Below are positions 12,001 to 17,163 of a stretch of 64,000 nucleotides of DNA, piece after piece; the stretch's first letter is position 1, and the number at the start of each line of letters is the position of its first letter. Location of the stretch: the NCBI RefSeq assembly GCF_003097515.1, contig NZ_CP029188.1, positions 7,112,531-7,176,530 of the forward strand. Reading direction: 5' to 3'. The position numbers and the translations under genes are program-made. The stretch comes from Streptomyces tirandamycinicus (GTDB lineage Bacteria; Actinomycetota; Actinomycetes; Streptomycetales; Streptomycetaceae). Under the pieces are notes generated by a model. That model saw only the letters and a list, made by a program, of their open reading frames with translations, did not search any database and had not been told where the DNA came from.

Positions 12001-12351
12001 CGTGCCGCGCCGCGGGTCGGCGGTACGGCGCTCGTCCTCGTCGCGGACCTTCTTCTTGCTCTTGGTCGGCTTGCTGCCGTCGGGGCGGGCGACCATCGTC
12101 AGCCGGGAGGCGTGGACGGTGGACCTCTCGCGGGTGGCCACGTTCTCTACGAGGACGTTCCGGCCGCCGAGGGCACGCACGACGCGCGCCATGCCGCCGC
12201 CCCACAAACGCGCGATGCCGCCGGTCTCAATGAATCGGCCCTTGGAGTCCCGGGGGTGCAGATCAGGGTTCCAGGGGCGGCGGGTCCGCTTCGCTTCGAG
12301 GCGGGCGGCGATACGGTCAGCGGCGTTCGTGATCTGCATGCGGCGGACCAT
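1..12351 (-). CDS. giant polyvalent protein: N6-adenine methyltransferase + SNF2 helicase + UvrD-type helicase (partial at left edge)
   Basis: One open frame runs 4,117 codons from ATG 12351 (alternative ATG 12339) to the window edge without a stop. Residues 1 to about 1025 are charged and unrecognised. From about 1150 comes a methyltransferase: motif I VLEPGSGSGNFIG near residue 1284 and catalytic NVPFG near 1347. An SNF2-like SF2 helicase follows: GHVVGAGKT near 1985, DEAH near 2146, QRDGRVERQG near 2488. After a Pro/Ser/Glu linker (about 2860-3070) comes a UvrD-like SF1 helicase: AGTGKSST near 3220, DEAQD near 3410, GDSNQAIYGFRG near 3437, TTAHKAKGLES near 3727, VTRAT near 3774. Such multi-enzyme chains in phages and conjugative elements are known as polyvalent proteins, thought to protect or establish incoming DNA. 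It lies directly downstream of the portal-MuF gene. The frame between about 9250 and 8940 loses coding character (see the nested ORF), so this may be two or three genes or carry compensating frameshifts. Confidence 0.85.
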   Translation of the reverse strand, partial: MVRRMQITNAADRIAARLEAKRTRRPWNPDLHPRDSKGRFIETGGIARLWGGGMARVVRALGGRNVLVENVATRERSTVHASRLTMVARPDGSKPTKSKKKVRDEDERRTADPRRGTGRADDDDEGDQGDTPDDPHDKDDEGEDIGEDVEGVDLGEGPEPEDDDPVLPRGRVFQDGQADEENPQTARFDALPISGGLGRSRARHRHGQGSALRAPGPKAKGDERRRRFTDSDHAQAATEELVSDYMQPLDQAWDDDWDDDDARSAYEDLSRELSSAIQVNADPNDQVNPAEIDDLPFLAESADDLARRAEEAGKDDIAEAAATLADALELAHTRFEAHGNKPIPRPRANRTHGNAWEPQAIKPAKKAVAAKPQRRRDPNRRFKTLDDVRAHWAGGQLRPFSKSEDAQQKHNAAMPELMDQLDKPQLSRNGHFTIGKLPAKKPTDGPYGWAVIHNDTGMRMVTTSRKAEALDFANRMETAELDGKLIDWDDPNAFDVFNTSQGMDLARRLSGESRQAFADRAAKKRESATSRTQPAPATPEQLDTPQARAAQQIAEQSGAPASSIAVGHVGASTFGDERGRPQNNEELREFWKRGGSDDVPESQRDVMRRLASDPTIKLHLADHRGFAIIERTNRDDEFRFEVRASGTGRSLSGLGTRGIHSYGKFADRDTADRFTLFLASNLRHEDGRTVDWGGPRLNTELSEFRDKDGQRSGKAIWHLAGRFDSERGANDGLAAVQYNRRRDQEEAERQAASAAPEQAAQPDAADSPQTAAADTGDEERTEKPQSRMDAARAAMNEAFTWAGAAQSMDDAPRGGPLVRMLSAAEVADDDEIQHRLKQFDSALEELDRETARQRKLPASERNYLRERIGNARNVIREAIDADQERAEAEGTPSPDSASSTSGEDRPRSQQRNIAAAELDIVLDQMILAQRGTLQDDETSSGQIERARALIDAVRDGEADSAADLGEILAEVEQAIRGRQDGLDESSKRYWLNELAEARNNLMGAEARLAERKPDDKPTRDQPSQQPADTGADRSEQVRQAGPEALGDVPSGSPEVPGQRGGADGVLRDAREPGARPNRRSRRAAASRSAAGDDAGRDGVADAGAQSGDGDRAERGSVPAEGARDGAPGAGRDAAADVDAPRFRPGSQEDLAPSGERGKAKANVAAVQTLRRIQAENRPATEEEQQILARWSGWGALPVVLSDKPNPQDKRFRDEDGQPNPEAYARALKRWESFAEERAEVRALLDDKEWAAARKNTLNAHYTDAALIQPVWDALRSLGFRRGRVLEPGSGSGNFIGHAPDGAEMVGIELDPTSAAISQLLYPDAQIINQPFQDLRLPPDSFDLAVGNVPFGKYKLHDPLDNPGRHHSIHDHFILKSLARVRPGGYVALVTSRYTMDSEDDSARRAMYDMADLVGAVRLPEGAHQRAAGTHVVTDLLLFRRREPSEYRHGRGDDSWLTASKTNIDGHEHAVNDYFQQNPKNILGQLAVGRGQFTDHDLTVRGDSNTLVSLRAALGRIAADAKSDGKGYDASQQNAALSLNLAGDARDGTIARGEGDSFMTVEDGNWVELDVHPGQRAQLGRLLELKGLSNRLIELEASTRQTGETNEMREARAALNRAYDAYVRKHPSPNKPGQRRQFSPPEALARRKAEGLKEVPDEWKLPTALALFEEDPDGHMVFGLDRWDADAKAPRKLNILTERVLQPREIPDRADTPEDAVAIALEQDGGRLELPTVARLLGMDQDAAREALADLAFDDPATGRLESRAAYLSGNVRQKLAEARAAAAEDPKYAVNVAALERVVPRDIRAADIRVKIGAPWVPIDVYEGFLRHLGLSDASVTHFGGNRWAVDGSDKGEIARTVWGVKGRNAYELFDSLLHQKLITITESQKLPDGSTKTYVNQKATSAARNKAKEMAKEFNKWVMADQQRAERLGRIYNDKFNSIALRDYDETPLTLPGVKTGWQMRPHQNAAIRRITQEPTTLLGHVVGAGKTATMVGGAMELRRTGLASKPAIVVPNHMLEQFSREAVQLYPGAKVLAISRKDLHHKKRRKFIAKIAGGDWDVVVLTHDAFNSIPMTPKTQQAYMDKELALLRSQIEKIKARDGDDPSLKQMEQTLANQEEKLKERLETLKDERGIFFENTGIDYLFVDEAHEYKNLRTVSNLPGAAISGSSQATQLHMALGYLREHNASGRVASLATGTPIANSVTEAYVLMRYLAPHILEEAGIDDFDSWAATFGEVVTSLELAADGSGDYREKARFARFFNVPELLLGYRTFADIQTAADLNLPTPPVRAGENGRRGEVIAIPSSVEQRRYVQSLQDEDWIREPGGILKAIGFASRAAIDMRLQGGSGHEGGKLEAAAEQIARIYEEHKDTVYPVSTKDATPQELPGSLQLVFLDEGTPGSTGKIKFDAYEAMRDELVAAGVPREKVRFIHEAKDDKAKAKLFEEARNGKIAVLIGSTQKMGTGTNVQDRAVALHHLSFPWRPADMAQRDGRVERQGNLNVPGVDGTPDDVRIMYYITEGTFDEFRLGTLERKAVFINQMARRDFNAREMEDIGDDAVSMGTFKAIASGNPAIAERALAQGELVDLQRQNADWYEQQQERRDRIARLDGRIESLERALPEMREALAQRQDVSGDNFQATIGGVSYDSRADAAQDLGQRMADIAKDTRHRDGATVPLGEIGGVNFLAEVEYDADGNRMVRLRLDHAPSYTNAATPDTRGLWSARKINDTSGRGAIQSLENLLKSLDADIEKRQKELDQARVTKREAESHLEEGQSPFEEQVASTERRVQALTEMVMHHQEAKKLRERIHEAGEKADPGLRKRLKEVEEETRVLKALADQERARTFKPAPEKPKRAETAQQPAPQQAAVREDGRPRPSSLSESELDSELSSIEEAINQGTADDAAVDRHARLTTERARRARSQPADSTTAEQREGEAASPRGPETGEGTVTLDPAKVRSELNGLAEEGTSDESAGSPGETGTTTTSETSEPTTKAPETEEQPAESAPTPAPTQGTGSRDEAPASGRQAPADRPREASPRAAGEDSQQQPAAGSRPERSSPAGRPTPQPSATDMDDEQLADAIGDLEEELSGFADSTDRLDLARRRRMEQRLFELQEEERRRWTPEPEYDDNGKLVERSRGSVVRDRLEGYGLNNAEVEDLVTRVEDLPAAKPGGYSDEEWERIDAAAAANESYPPTDEQDIIIQGAARRGLNMAVMALAGTGKSSTLKMLSHRMPGKKIVYLAFNRSVAAEAREAQARGEYAKNMLASTANAYAARVADRRLNDRLPSNKKGGFKKLNAQQIADRMRWYDTVRAGGRELSPGGAATVAERMLQQWAKSADAEMGPQHVNAKTEEERRDLFNAVKPLADRMWANLTDPEAGDPERDLTMDFDYIVKQWALGGYKLDADTLFWDEAQDVNPVMEGVVRAALDQGVQVVAVGDSNQAIYGFRGASDALTRLPVDARATLTQSFRFGPAVADVGNRFLRLLGTRMRLRGYDRKDSHLGQLQPGEESMVIARTNAGVALAAVQSLAAGRTVAVSGGVKALQEFVLAARALAAGENTDHAELARFNGMAYDDILEEVKTDPDLQQLASLFSLLEKHGDDIDLLLSSGARPAETELVGDRVWVRMDWNDPEAAGLREWFRSHRTNGVGRITYDANTKRFYYQAGKRTESFTKNGRTINYQVDNKLSLEEAKERIDAHLARVYPQTETEEGRGRLVPEHEKHDVLVTTAHKAKGLESERVRIADDFTGPEETDDGNIDWDTIPDDEALRVAYVAVTRATEVLDPGSLGWVFRAVRDDDPTQPPKGEYRRDFELGDFQPGDEIDFQEEDGTPNIGVVSEIDPPVLSVLSTSDEPGVGGKRQEIGPAQVQRRNGQGRPLLDVASDEELDAVLGEDTARAARESQPNADSAAAPQSEEPTGSPAVPAPAADIITGDQVPPGPGATPYELEKYRRRFNIRYKVGYYVDYRNDDGETVTARVVKTTGNPILRDDAGHEFRADPDWYADRFIAVRADDGSPLPRPTWADTLPEGFRAVSPEEIQPGHAIREGSWADLLWGKRFVMATGTGEDGSTRLYTAHLATIGGVNLGYDPRQLVVLDETEESRQLAEEALRRRDVRKSA
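8940..9251 (-). CDS. TnpV-like small protein, nested in another frame inside the giant ORF
   Basis: GTG at 9251 follows an AGGAG at 9261-9265; TAG ends it at 8940, giving 103 aa. The protein opens NKYGRQARRHWETYRP and ends with a helical segment containing ARNQATEIVLNEEVFLP. This resembles the TnpV-like small proteins that I recall preceding methylase/helicase giants in actinobacterial mobile elements; that family call is from memory. Its codons end almost only in G or C, while the giant frame across the same bases uses many A/T-ending codons. So this is the frame under selection here. The downstream methyltransferase part of the giant frame has no ATG, GTG or TTG near its expected start, so its translation must come from read-through of the upstream frame, a -1 shift out of this ORF, or an unusual start. 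Confidence 0.7.
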   Translation of the reverse strand: MNKYGRQARRHWETYRPAALKSLGSEAEQTAFFETLGNRVLVRIGDLAEQLLRDLPQETTQDVMASRMQARNQATEIVLNEEVFLPKEPGTEHLELGETLPQT

Positions 12352-12402
12352 GCACACCCGAGGTGGTTAACGTCGCGCCCTCAAGTCCGCAGGCCGGGCG
12401 TG

Positions 12403-12648
12403 CTACATCGACTCGGTCAAGATGTGCAGAAGGAACCACACGGCACCACCCGCCACAGCGACCGTGAATATGGCCCGGCCGGCTTTCGAGCGGCGGATGC
12501 GGAACAGCCCGCGGGTGTTCTCGCTCAGGGTGTCGCCGTCCTTTCTGTTGAGCAGTGCGATCGTCTCGTAGACGACGAAGAACGCGACCCACGCAGTCCA
12601 GAGGATTGGGCTGATGTGGGTGCGGAGGAATCTGGCGGCGCGTCTCAC
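12403..12648 (-). CDS. small membrane protein in phage-like operon
   Basis: An 81-aa protein with two likely membrane helices, around residues 14-33 (SPILWTAWVAFFVVYETIAL) and 60-78 (IFTVAVAGGAVWFLLHIL), separated by a basic loop. Its ATG overlaps the stop of the portal gene by 4 bp (ATGA), so it is probably translationally coupled. Size and position suggest a holin-like or membrane accessory protein, but no family is recognised and the function is unknown. The giant ORF starts about 50 bp downstream. Confidence 0.6.
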   Translation of the reverse strand: MRRAARFLRTHISPILWTAWVAFFVVYETIALLNRKDGDTLSENTRGLFRIRRSKAGRAIFTVAVAGGAVWFLLHILTESM

Positions 12649-15065
12649 GGGGTCTCCTCAGCGGTGCGGTAGCGCAGTCGGCATCGGCAGTTGATGGTCA
12701 GGTGGAGCGGGGCGAGCTGGTCGCCCGGGTAGCGCATGGGGTATCCGTCGACGTCGTACGGCTGAGTGACGGGCAGGGTGGTGCCGTCCACTGCGGCGTG
12801 GGAGGCCCGTACACGGTCGTCTCGGCGCGTGACCCAGGTGCGGATGATGTCCGGCCCGATCGCCGCGGCGGTGACGTTGGCGGCGCCGTTGACGGTGGCG
12901 ACGGCGGTGGTCTCCGCGATGGCCGCGGCGGTGTGGCGTCCCATGTCGGTGAACGCGGTCCGGACGAGCGCCACCAGGTCGTTGATGTCGCTGGTCACGC
13001 TCTGGCCCTGCTCAAGCAGGGTCATGAGGCTGTCGAGGAACCGGCGGGCCGCGTCCTCGCCTGCGTACACCGCGTCCAGGATGGCGGCCGTGAGCGGGGT
13101 GTGCGCGGGCGGCTCGGGGGCGCCGAGGGCTGCCGCGGTGTGCTGCGCGGTCGTGTGGGCGATGCCGGCGAGGACGTGGGCGAGGTCGCCGGCGAGCTCG
13201 TCCAGCCATCGGTCCGTGCCCACGATGCGCTCGATGTCCAGCGGCGCGTCGCCGCCGCGGGTGTCGGTGGGCCCGTCGTCCTTCCAGTACCGCGTGCCCT
13301 TGCGGGCCTTCGGCGACCGCAGGCGCGCGATGATGACGCCTTGCTGCCGGTCGAACAGGGGGGCGAGGACTGCGGCCGCAGCCTGCTGCGCCTGGTCGAA
13401 GTCGTCGTCGGTGACCTCGAATGAGGATGTGGCACTGTCGCCGGTCAGGGCCTTGACCTGAAGGCCGCGGGCTTCGCTGACGGCGGCCGCGGCCTCGCCC
13501 GGTATCCGCTGCTCGCTCTGGTGTGCAGCTTCGACGGCAGCTGAGGCTGCACCCGGTTGTGCGGGAGCCGCGTCGGCGCGGGCCTGCGCGACGACCGATT
13601 GGGCGGCGCCTGGCCCAGTCGGCTGGTCGGCGTCGGCGCGGGCCTGAGCGACGGCCGCCGCAGCATCACCGGTAGCAGTGCCGTCCGCCGGTGGAATCGG
13701 AGCGTTGGGGTCGGCTCCGGGCTGTCCCGGCGGGAGCTGCCCGGCGGCGCCGTCGGGTGCGGCGATGCCGAGGGCTGCGGCGTCTTCCGGCCGGGCGGGA
13801 ACGGGTGCCTTCTGTGGGGAGATCCACAGGGCGCGGCTGTGCGGGTTGTCGTACGCGGGCAGGCCTGCGCGGCGCCGGTACTCGTCAATGCTGATCAGCC
13901 CGGCGTCCCACTCCTCACGGGCCTCGGCGCGGCGCCGGCGGCGCGGCAATTCCAGTACCTCGACGGCGGAGGTGTCGAAGCGGATCTTCGCTTGCGGGTT
14001 GCCGAGGTCGCCGGCGAATGCGCTGGCGATCGTGGCGAGGTGGTCCAACTCTGTGTGGTTCCAGAAGTTGAACTCTTCCTGCTCGGCGTTGTCGAAGGTG
14101 CGGCCGCTGGCGTTGCCGAGGACGCTCTCGGGCACGCCGAACGCGGCGAGAATCTCGATCTTCGCGTTCTGCGCGGCATGCTCGTACGCCATCTCGCGCG
14201 GCTTGGCGGCCAGGTCCACATAGTTCATGCCGCCCGGGCCTGCGCCCACGACTGAGACGTGCCCGGCGTACTCGGAGCCGGGCAGGAACCGGGCCTCCAG
14301 TCGGTCCATCTCGGCGGGGCTGAGGGTGGAGGTGTCGACGGCGACGATGCCGCCTGGCCTCGCGTCGTTCTTGATGAAGGCGGTGTTGTACAGGCGGGAC
14401 AGGTGGTCCAGCTCCACGCTGATCCCCGCGGCCTCCAGTGGGGTGACACCGGAGAAGGGATCGGTCGGGTGCGGATCGCGAATCCACCGGACACGCTCGG
14501 GGTCGAGCTCTCTCACCTCCCCGAAGAGGGTGGTGAACTCGTAGTGCGCGATGTACTCGCCGCGCGGGTCGGGGACGGGGATAACCCGGTCCGGCGGCAG
14601 TAGGTCGAGCCGGGTGATGGTGCCGCGATTCGAGCGCGTGACCTCAACGAACGCACCGCGCTTGGAGAGCAGGATCTGCGCGGAAAGGCGCTTGCGGAAC
14701 TGGGAGCCGGTCTCAACCGGGTTGGCCTTGCCGTTGAGGACGCGGAGGAGGGGATGGTCCTCGATGACCTCTTCGAACTCTCCGTCTTCGGTCAGTCCGA
14801 CACCGATCTGCAGGGGCAGGCGTGCGGCGTGCTTGCCGATGGTGTCGATGGCCTTGTAGACCCAGACGACGCGTTCGTACCCCTCGGTGACGACGCGGCC
14901 GACGTCCCAGCCGTCCGCGCGGCCTTCGGTGGACCAGATGTTCGCGGTGCCCGCGTAGGTGGTGGAGGTGTATCCGCCACTCCAGGTGATCGTCTTCGCT
15001 TCGGTGTCGTGGCGCCCGGACGTGATCAGCGTGCGGAGCGCGGGGAGCCATCGGCGCTTGGCCAT
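12645..15065 (-). CDS. phage portal protein (HK97-type) fused to a C-terminal MuF-like domain
   Basis: An 806-aa protein. Residues 1 to about 430 match HK97-family portals: an early KAIDTIGKHAARLPLQI segment, LLPPDRVIPVPDPRGEYIAHYEF, then FGVPESVLGNASGRTFDNAE, which is typical of the portal stem/crown region. An Ala/Gln/Pro-rich linker (about 440-530) with a repeated AQARADA motif follows. The last 100 or so residues contain ASHAAVDGTTLP and end in LTINCRCRLRY, the conserved His/Asp and NCRC ending of SPP1/Mu gpF (MuF) proteins. Portals form the ring for DNA entry and exit in capsids; MuF proteins are injected or associated minor head proteins. Portal-MuF fusions occur in actinophages. No terminase gene is adjacent. 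The start is ATG 15065, next to a 4-helix membrane protein gene. Confidence 0.85.
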   Translation of the reverse strand: MAKRRWLPALRTLITSGRHDTEAKTITWSGGYTSTTYAGTANIWSTEGRADGWDVGRVVTEGYERVVWVYKAIDTIGKHAARLPLQIGVGLTEDGEFEEVIEDHPLLRVLNGKANPVETGSQFRKRLSAQILLSKRGAFVEVTRSNRGTITRLDLLPPDRVIPVPDPRGEYIAHYEFTTLFGEVRELDPERVRWIRDPHPTDPFSGVTPLEAAGISVELDHLSRLYNTAFIKNDARPGGIVAVDTSTLSPAEMDRLEARFLPGSEYAGHVSVVGAGPGGMNYVDLAAKPREMAYEHAAQNAKIEILAAFGVPESVLGNASGRTFDNAEQEEFNFWNHTELDHLATIASAFAGDLGNPQAKIRFDTSAVEVLELPRRRRRAEAREEWDAGLISIDEYRRRAGLPAYDNPHSRALWISPQKAPVPARPEDAAALGIAAPDGAAGQLPPGQPGADPNAPIPPADGTATGDAAAAVAQARADADQPTGPGAAQSVVAQARADAAPAQPGAASAAVEAAHQSEQRIPGEAAAAVSEARGLQVKALTGDSATSSFEVTDDDFDQAQQAAAAVLAPLFDRQQGVIIARLRSPKARKGTRYWKDDGPTDTRGGDAPLDIERIVGTDRWLDELAGDLAHVLAGIAHTTAQHTAAALGAPEPPAHTPLTAAILDAVYAGEDAARRFLDSLMTLLEQGQSVTSDINDLVALVRTAFTDMGRHTAAAIAETTAVATVNGAANVTAAAIGPDIIRTWVTRRDDRVRASHAAVDGTTLPVTQPYDVDGYPMRYPGDQLAPLHLTINCRCRLRYRTAEETP

Positions 15066-15066
15066 G

Positions 15067-15426
15067 TCACGCCCCCTCGCTGCTCAGGAAGACGCCGACC
15101 GCGAGCACGAGTGCGAACAGGAGGGACCAGGGCGTCAGGTGCAGGGCGAGGCCGACGAAGATCCATAGGCCGAATGTCAGGGCGCAATACCCGGCGATGA
15201 TCCGGAGGGCGGGCGGAAGGGGCGGGGCGATGGAGAGGACGGTGCCGCCGCCGACGGTGAGGGCCAGGCCGACCAGGAACAGCGTGACGAGTGGTTCGGC
15301 GGCGTACAGGGCCCCGAGCAGGCCGACCGTACCGGCACTGACCAGGAGAAGGCCGATCAGGTCGCGGGCGATGCGACGCCGGGGCGCTCGGTGGCCGGGG
15401 GGCGGGGTCTGCGTTGGAGGTTTCAC
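15067..15426 (-). CDS. predicted four-helix membrane protein
   Basis: A 119-aa protein with a proline-rich, basic N-terminus followed by about four hydrophobic segments from residue 22 to the end (for example LIGLLLVSAGTVGLLGALYA and SLLFALVLAVGVFL). It ends one base before the portal start and is transcribed with it. Not recognised; in a phage-like operon such proteins can be holins or superinfection factors, but that is only inference from context. Confidence 0.6.
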   Translation of the reverse strand: MKPPTQTPPPGHRAPRRRIARDLIGLLLVSAGTVGLLGALYAAEPLVTLFLVGLALTVGGGTVLSIAPPLPPALRIIAGYCALTFGLWIFVGLALHLTPWSLLFALVLAVGVFLSSEGA

Positions 15427-15466
15427 GCGGCGGACCGTAAGGACCCGCGTTGGTTGCGTCTCGGGC

Positions 15467-15622
15467 TCAGTCGTCGCAGACGATCAGGGTGGCGAGGCCG
15501 AGCCATGTGGCTACCGTCGCCACGATGGCGACGATCGAGCTGAGCTGAGGGTCTCCGGTGAGGTAGTGGGTGCCGCTGCCGGAGAGGCCGCCGAGCAGCA
15601 GGCCGAGGAGGAAGATGGGCAT
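15467..15622 (-). CDS. 51-aa hydrophobic peptide
   Basis: ATG at 15622 to TGA at 15467 encodes 51 residues beginning MPIFLLGLLLGGLSGSG, with a second hydrophobic stretch SSIVAIVATVATWLGLATLI and a short acidic tail VCDD. Codon third positions are G/C-rich, which supports real coding. It sits between the Zn-finger-like gene and the four-helix protein, in the same direction. Two predicted membrane helices; function unknown. Confidence 0.5.
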   Translation of the reverse strand: MPIFLLGLLLGGLSGSGTHYLTGDPQLSSIVAIVATVATWLGLATLIVCDD

Positions 15623-15631
15623 GGGGCGCCC

Positions 15632-16078
15632 CTACCGCGGCCGGGAGACGCCGGCGACGTACGCGTTGATGCCGCGCCGCTCGATCTTGCCGCCGGGGAT
15701 CAGCTTGGCGTTCGACGGCATCTCGGGGATCTTCCTCTTCGCGCGCTGCGTCTGGTCGCCGCCGATCAGGTGCCGGTTGTCGATCTGGGCCTCGCAGTCG
15801 ATGTCAGCGACGTCCTCGTACGGTCGGCGGCAGTTGCGGCAGTACACCTCCAGGGCGTCCACACGGGTGCCGCCCACAGTGGTGAAGGAGCCCCGGAAGT
15901 CGGCGAGCTTGGCGACGCGGTCTTCGACCTTGATCTCTGCGGCCACGATCCACACGTGCGCGAGTGACTGTTCCGGCTCCTCGTTGACGGGAGTGGGCGG
16001 GGAGCTCTCCCGTGGCTCGGCGAAGAGGTCAGCGAAGGGGGTGAACGCGAGTTGGTCACTGACTACAGGGGTTGGCAC
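15632..16078 (-). CDS. hypothetical protein with CxxC pair, first gene of phage-like block
   Basis: A 148-aa protein. Central residues read VDALEVYCRNCRRPYEDV, with a further Cys in IDCEAQIDNRHLIGG. The CxxC plus C/H suggests a zinc-binding or recombination-related element, and the NRHLIGG...RAKR segment is basic. It is the most upstream gene of the phage-like minus-strand block; the lanthipeptide operon ends about 115 bp further upstream. No family recognised with confidence. Confidence 0.6.
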   Translation of the reverse strand: MPTPVVSDQLAFTPFADLFAEPRESSPPTPVNEEPEQSLAHVWIVAAEIKVEDRVAKLADFRGSFTTVGGTRVDALEVYCRNCRRPYEDVADIDCEAQIDNRHLIGGDQTQRAKRKIPEMPSNAKLIPGGKIERRGINAYVAGVSRPR

Positions 16079-16193
16079 AGTGTGGGTCCTCCCGGCGGCG
16101 ATACAGCGGATCGTGGCCGAGCGTCAATGCCTGGCCGCCTCTATGGACGGAGTGACATCGGCATGCGTTACACCCTCCGTGCCCGGTGTCCGG

Positions 16194-17150
16194 TCAGCGG
16201 CCCAGTGCCGCTTCCCGTGCGGCGCGCGACCAGATTGCTTGCTGCCGCGTGGTGAAGCCCATCCGGTTCCAGTGAAAGAGGATGTGCCGAGCCAGGATGC
16301 CGCGGAGGCCGAGCCCGAGGCGGCCCTCTCGCGCGGCGGCGGCGAGGGCGCGGCCGCCGTCTTCCATTCCCGTCGCCCAGCTCCTCAGCGGCGCGAGCGG
16401 GCCGGCGGCGAGGACGGGGCCGGCATCGAGCAGGAGCAACCGCTGAAGCTGCTCCGCCATAGCGCTGACCCTGTCGGTGGGCACGTCATCCGGCAGTGGC
16501 CGGCGAGCTTCCACCTGTCCCCAGACATCTCCCTGCTCGCCCCATTCCAGCCCGGCGGCGCGCAGGAACAGGGCAGCGAGAAGAAGCGACGTTGCCTTGC
16601 CGTCGAGAAGGCCCTCGGTCCTGTCTGCGGCTTGGCGGAGATAGTCGAGGACCCCCACGCTGTCGGTGTGGAAGAGAGCGTGGGAGATGGCCATGCCGTC
16701 TGGTCCACCGAACGCCACGATCTCCGGCTCGTACAGCGACGGCGTCCACTCCTTCACGCCCCCTCGGGAGACAGCGCTGTCGAGCGCTTCCGCGACATGG
16801 GTGACTGCTCTCTTTTCCGGGACGTCCGGCCGGTGATGGATACGCAGGCGCCAGCAGGGGTGCTTGCGCAGGAACCACCACCGCTCGACAGACGCGTCGC
16901 GCAGGACCGGCAGGAGGTAGGCCTGTAAGACGCTGGCGGCAGGCGGGTAGTCAGCGAACTGGATGTACACCTGGTGCCAGCCGCCGGGCCGTGCTTCGAG
17001 GGCGGCCCGGCCTGCGGCGCGGTAGAGCTCGACAGCGGCCGCCAGCCGGCCGGGGGAGGTGCCCGCCCGCTTGGCGGCCTCCGCAATCGGAACCCCGCCG
17101 AGGACAGAGAGGACGGCGTCCTCGGCGGGGGTGGTGTTGTACGGCTGCAC
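16194..17150 (-). CDS. thiopeptide-type bacteriocin biosynthesis protein (SpaB_C domain, stand-alone)
   Basis: A 318-aa protein. After about 60 N-terminal residues it has the SpaB_C signature: GGWHQVYIQFADYP, then WWFLRKHPCWRLRIHHR, and a C-terminal ARHILFHWNRMGF motif. In class I lanthipeptide and thiopeptide systems this domain catalyses glutamate elimination from glutamylated Ser/Thr or acts as a related partner. The cluster's LanB already carries its own SpaB_C-like half, so this is a second copy, as is usual in FxLD clusters. It is the last gene of the operon, 13 bp after lanC. Confidence 0.8.
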   Translation of the reverse strand: MQPYNTTPAEDAVLSVLGGVPIAEAAKRAGTSPGRLAAAVELYRAAGRAALEARPGGWHQVYIQFADYPPAASVLQAYLLPVLRDASVERWWFLRKHPCWRLRIHHRPDVPEKRAVTHVAEALDSAVSRGGVKEWTPSLYEPEIVAFGGPDGMAISHALFHTDSVGVLDYLRQAADRTEGLLDGKATSLLLAALFLRAAGLEWGEQGDVWGQVEARRPLPDDVPTDRVSAMAEQLQRLLLLDAGPVLAAGPLAPLRSWATGMEDGGRALAAAAREGRLGLGLRGILARHILFHWNRMGFTTRQQAIWSRAAREAALGR

Positions 17151-17163
17151 CTGGTCCGTCCCC

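Noticed and set aside
127..12672. Very long plus-strand open frames (such as 1852-3183, 3631-5325, 5413-7743, 9037-12672)
   Set aside because: They are antisense mirrors of the giant minus-strand frame in the same codon register. Their proteins are Val/Leu/Arg/Gly-rich with no domain motif, while the minus strand has catalytic motifs throughout.
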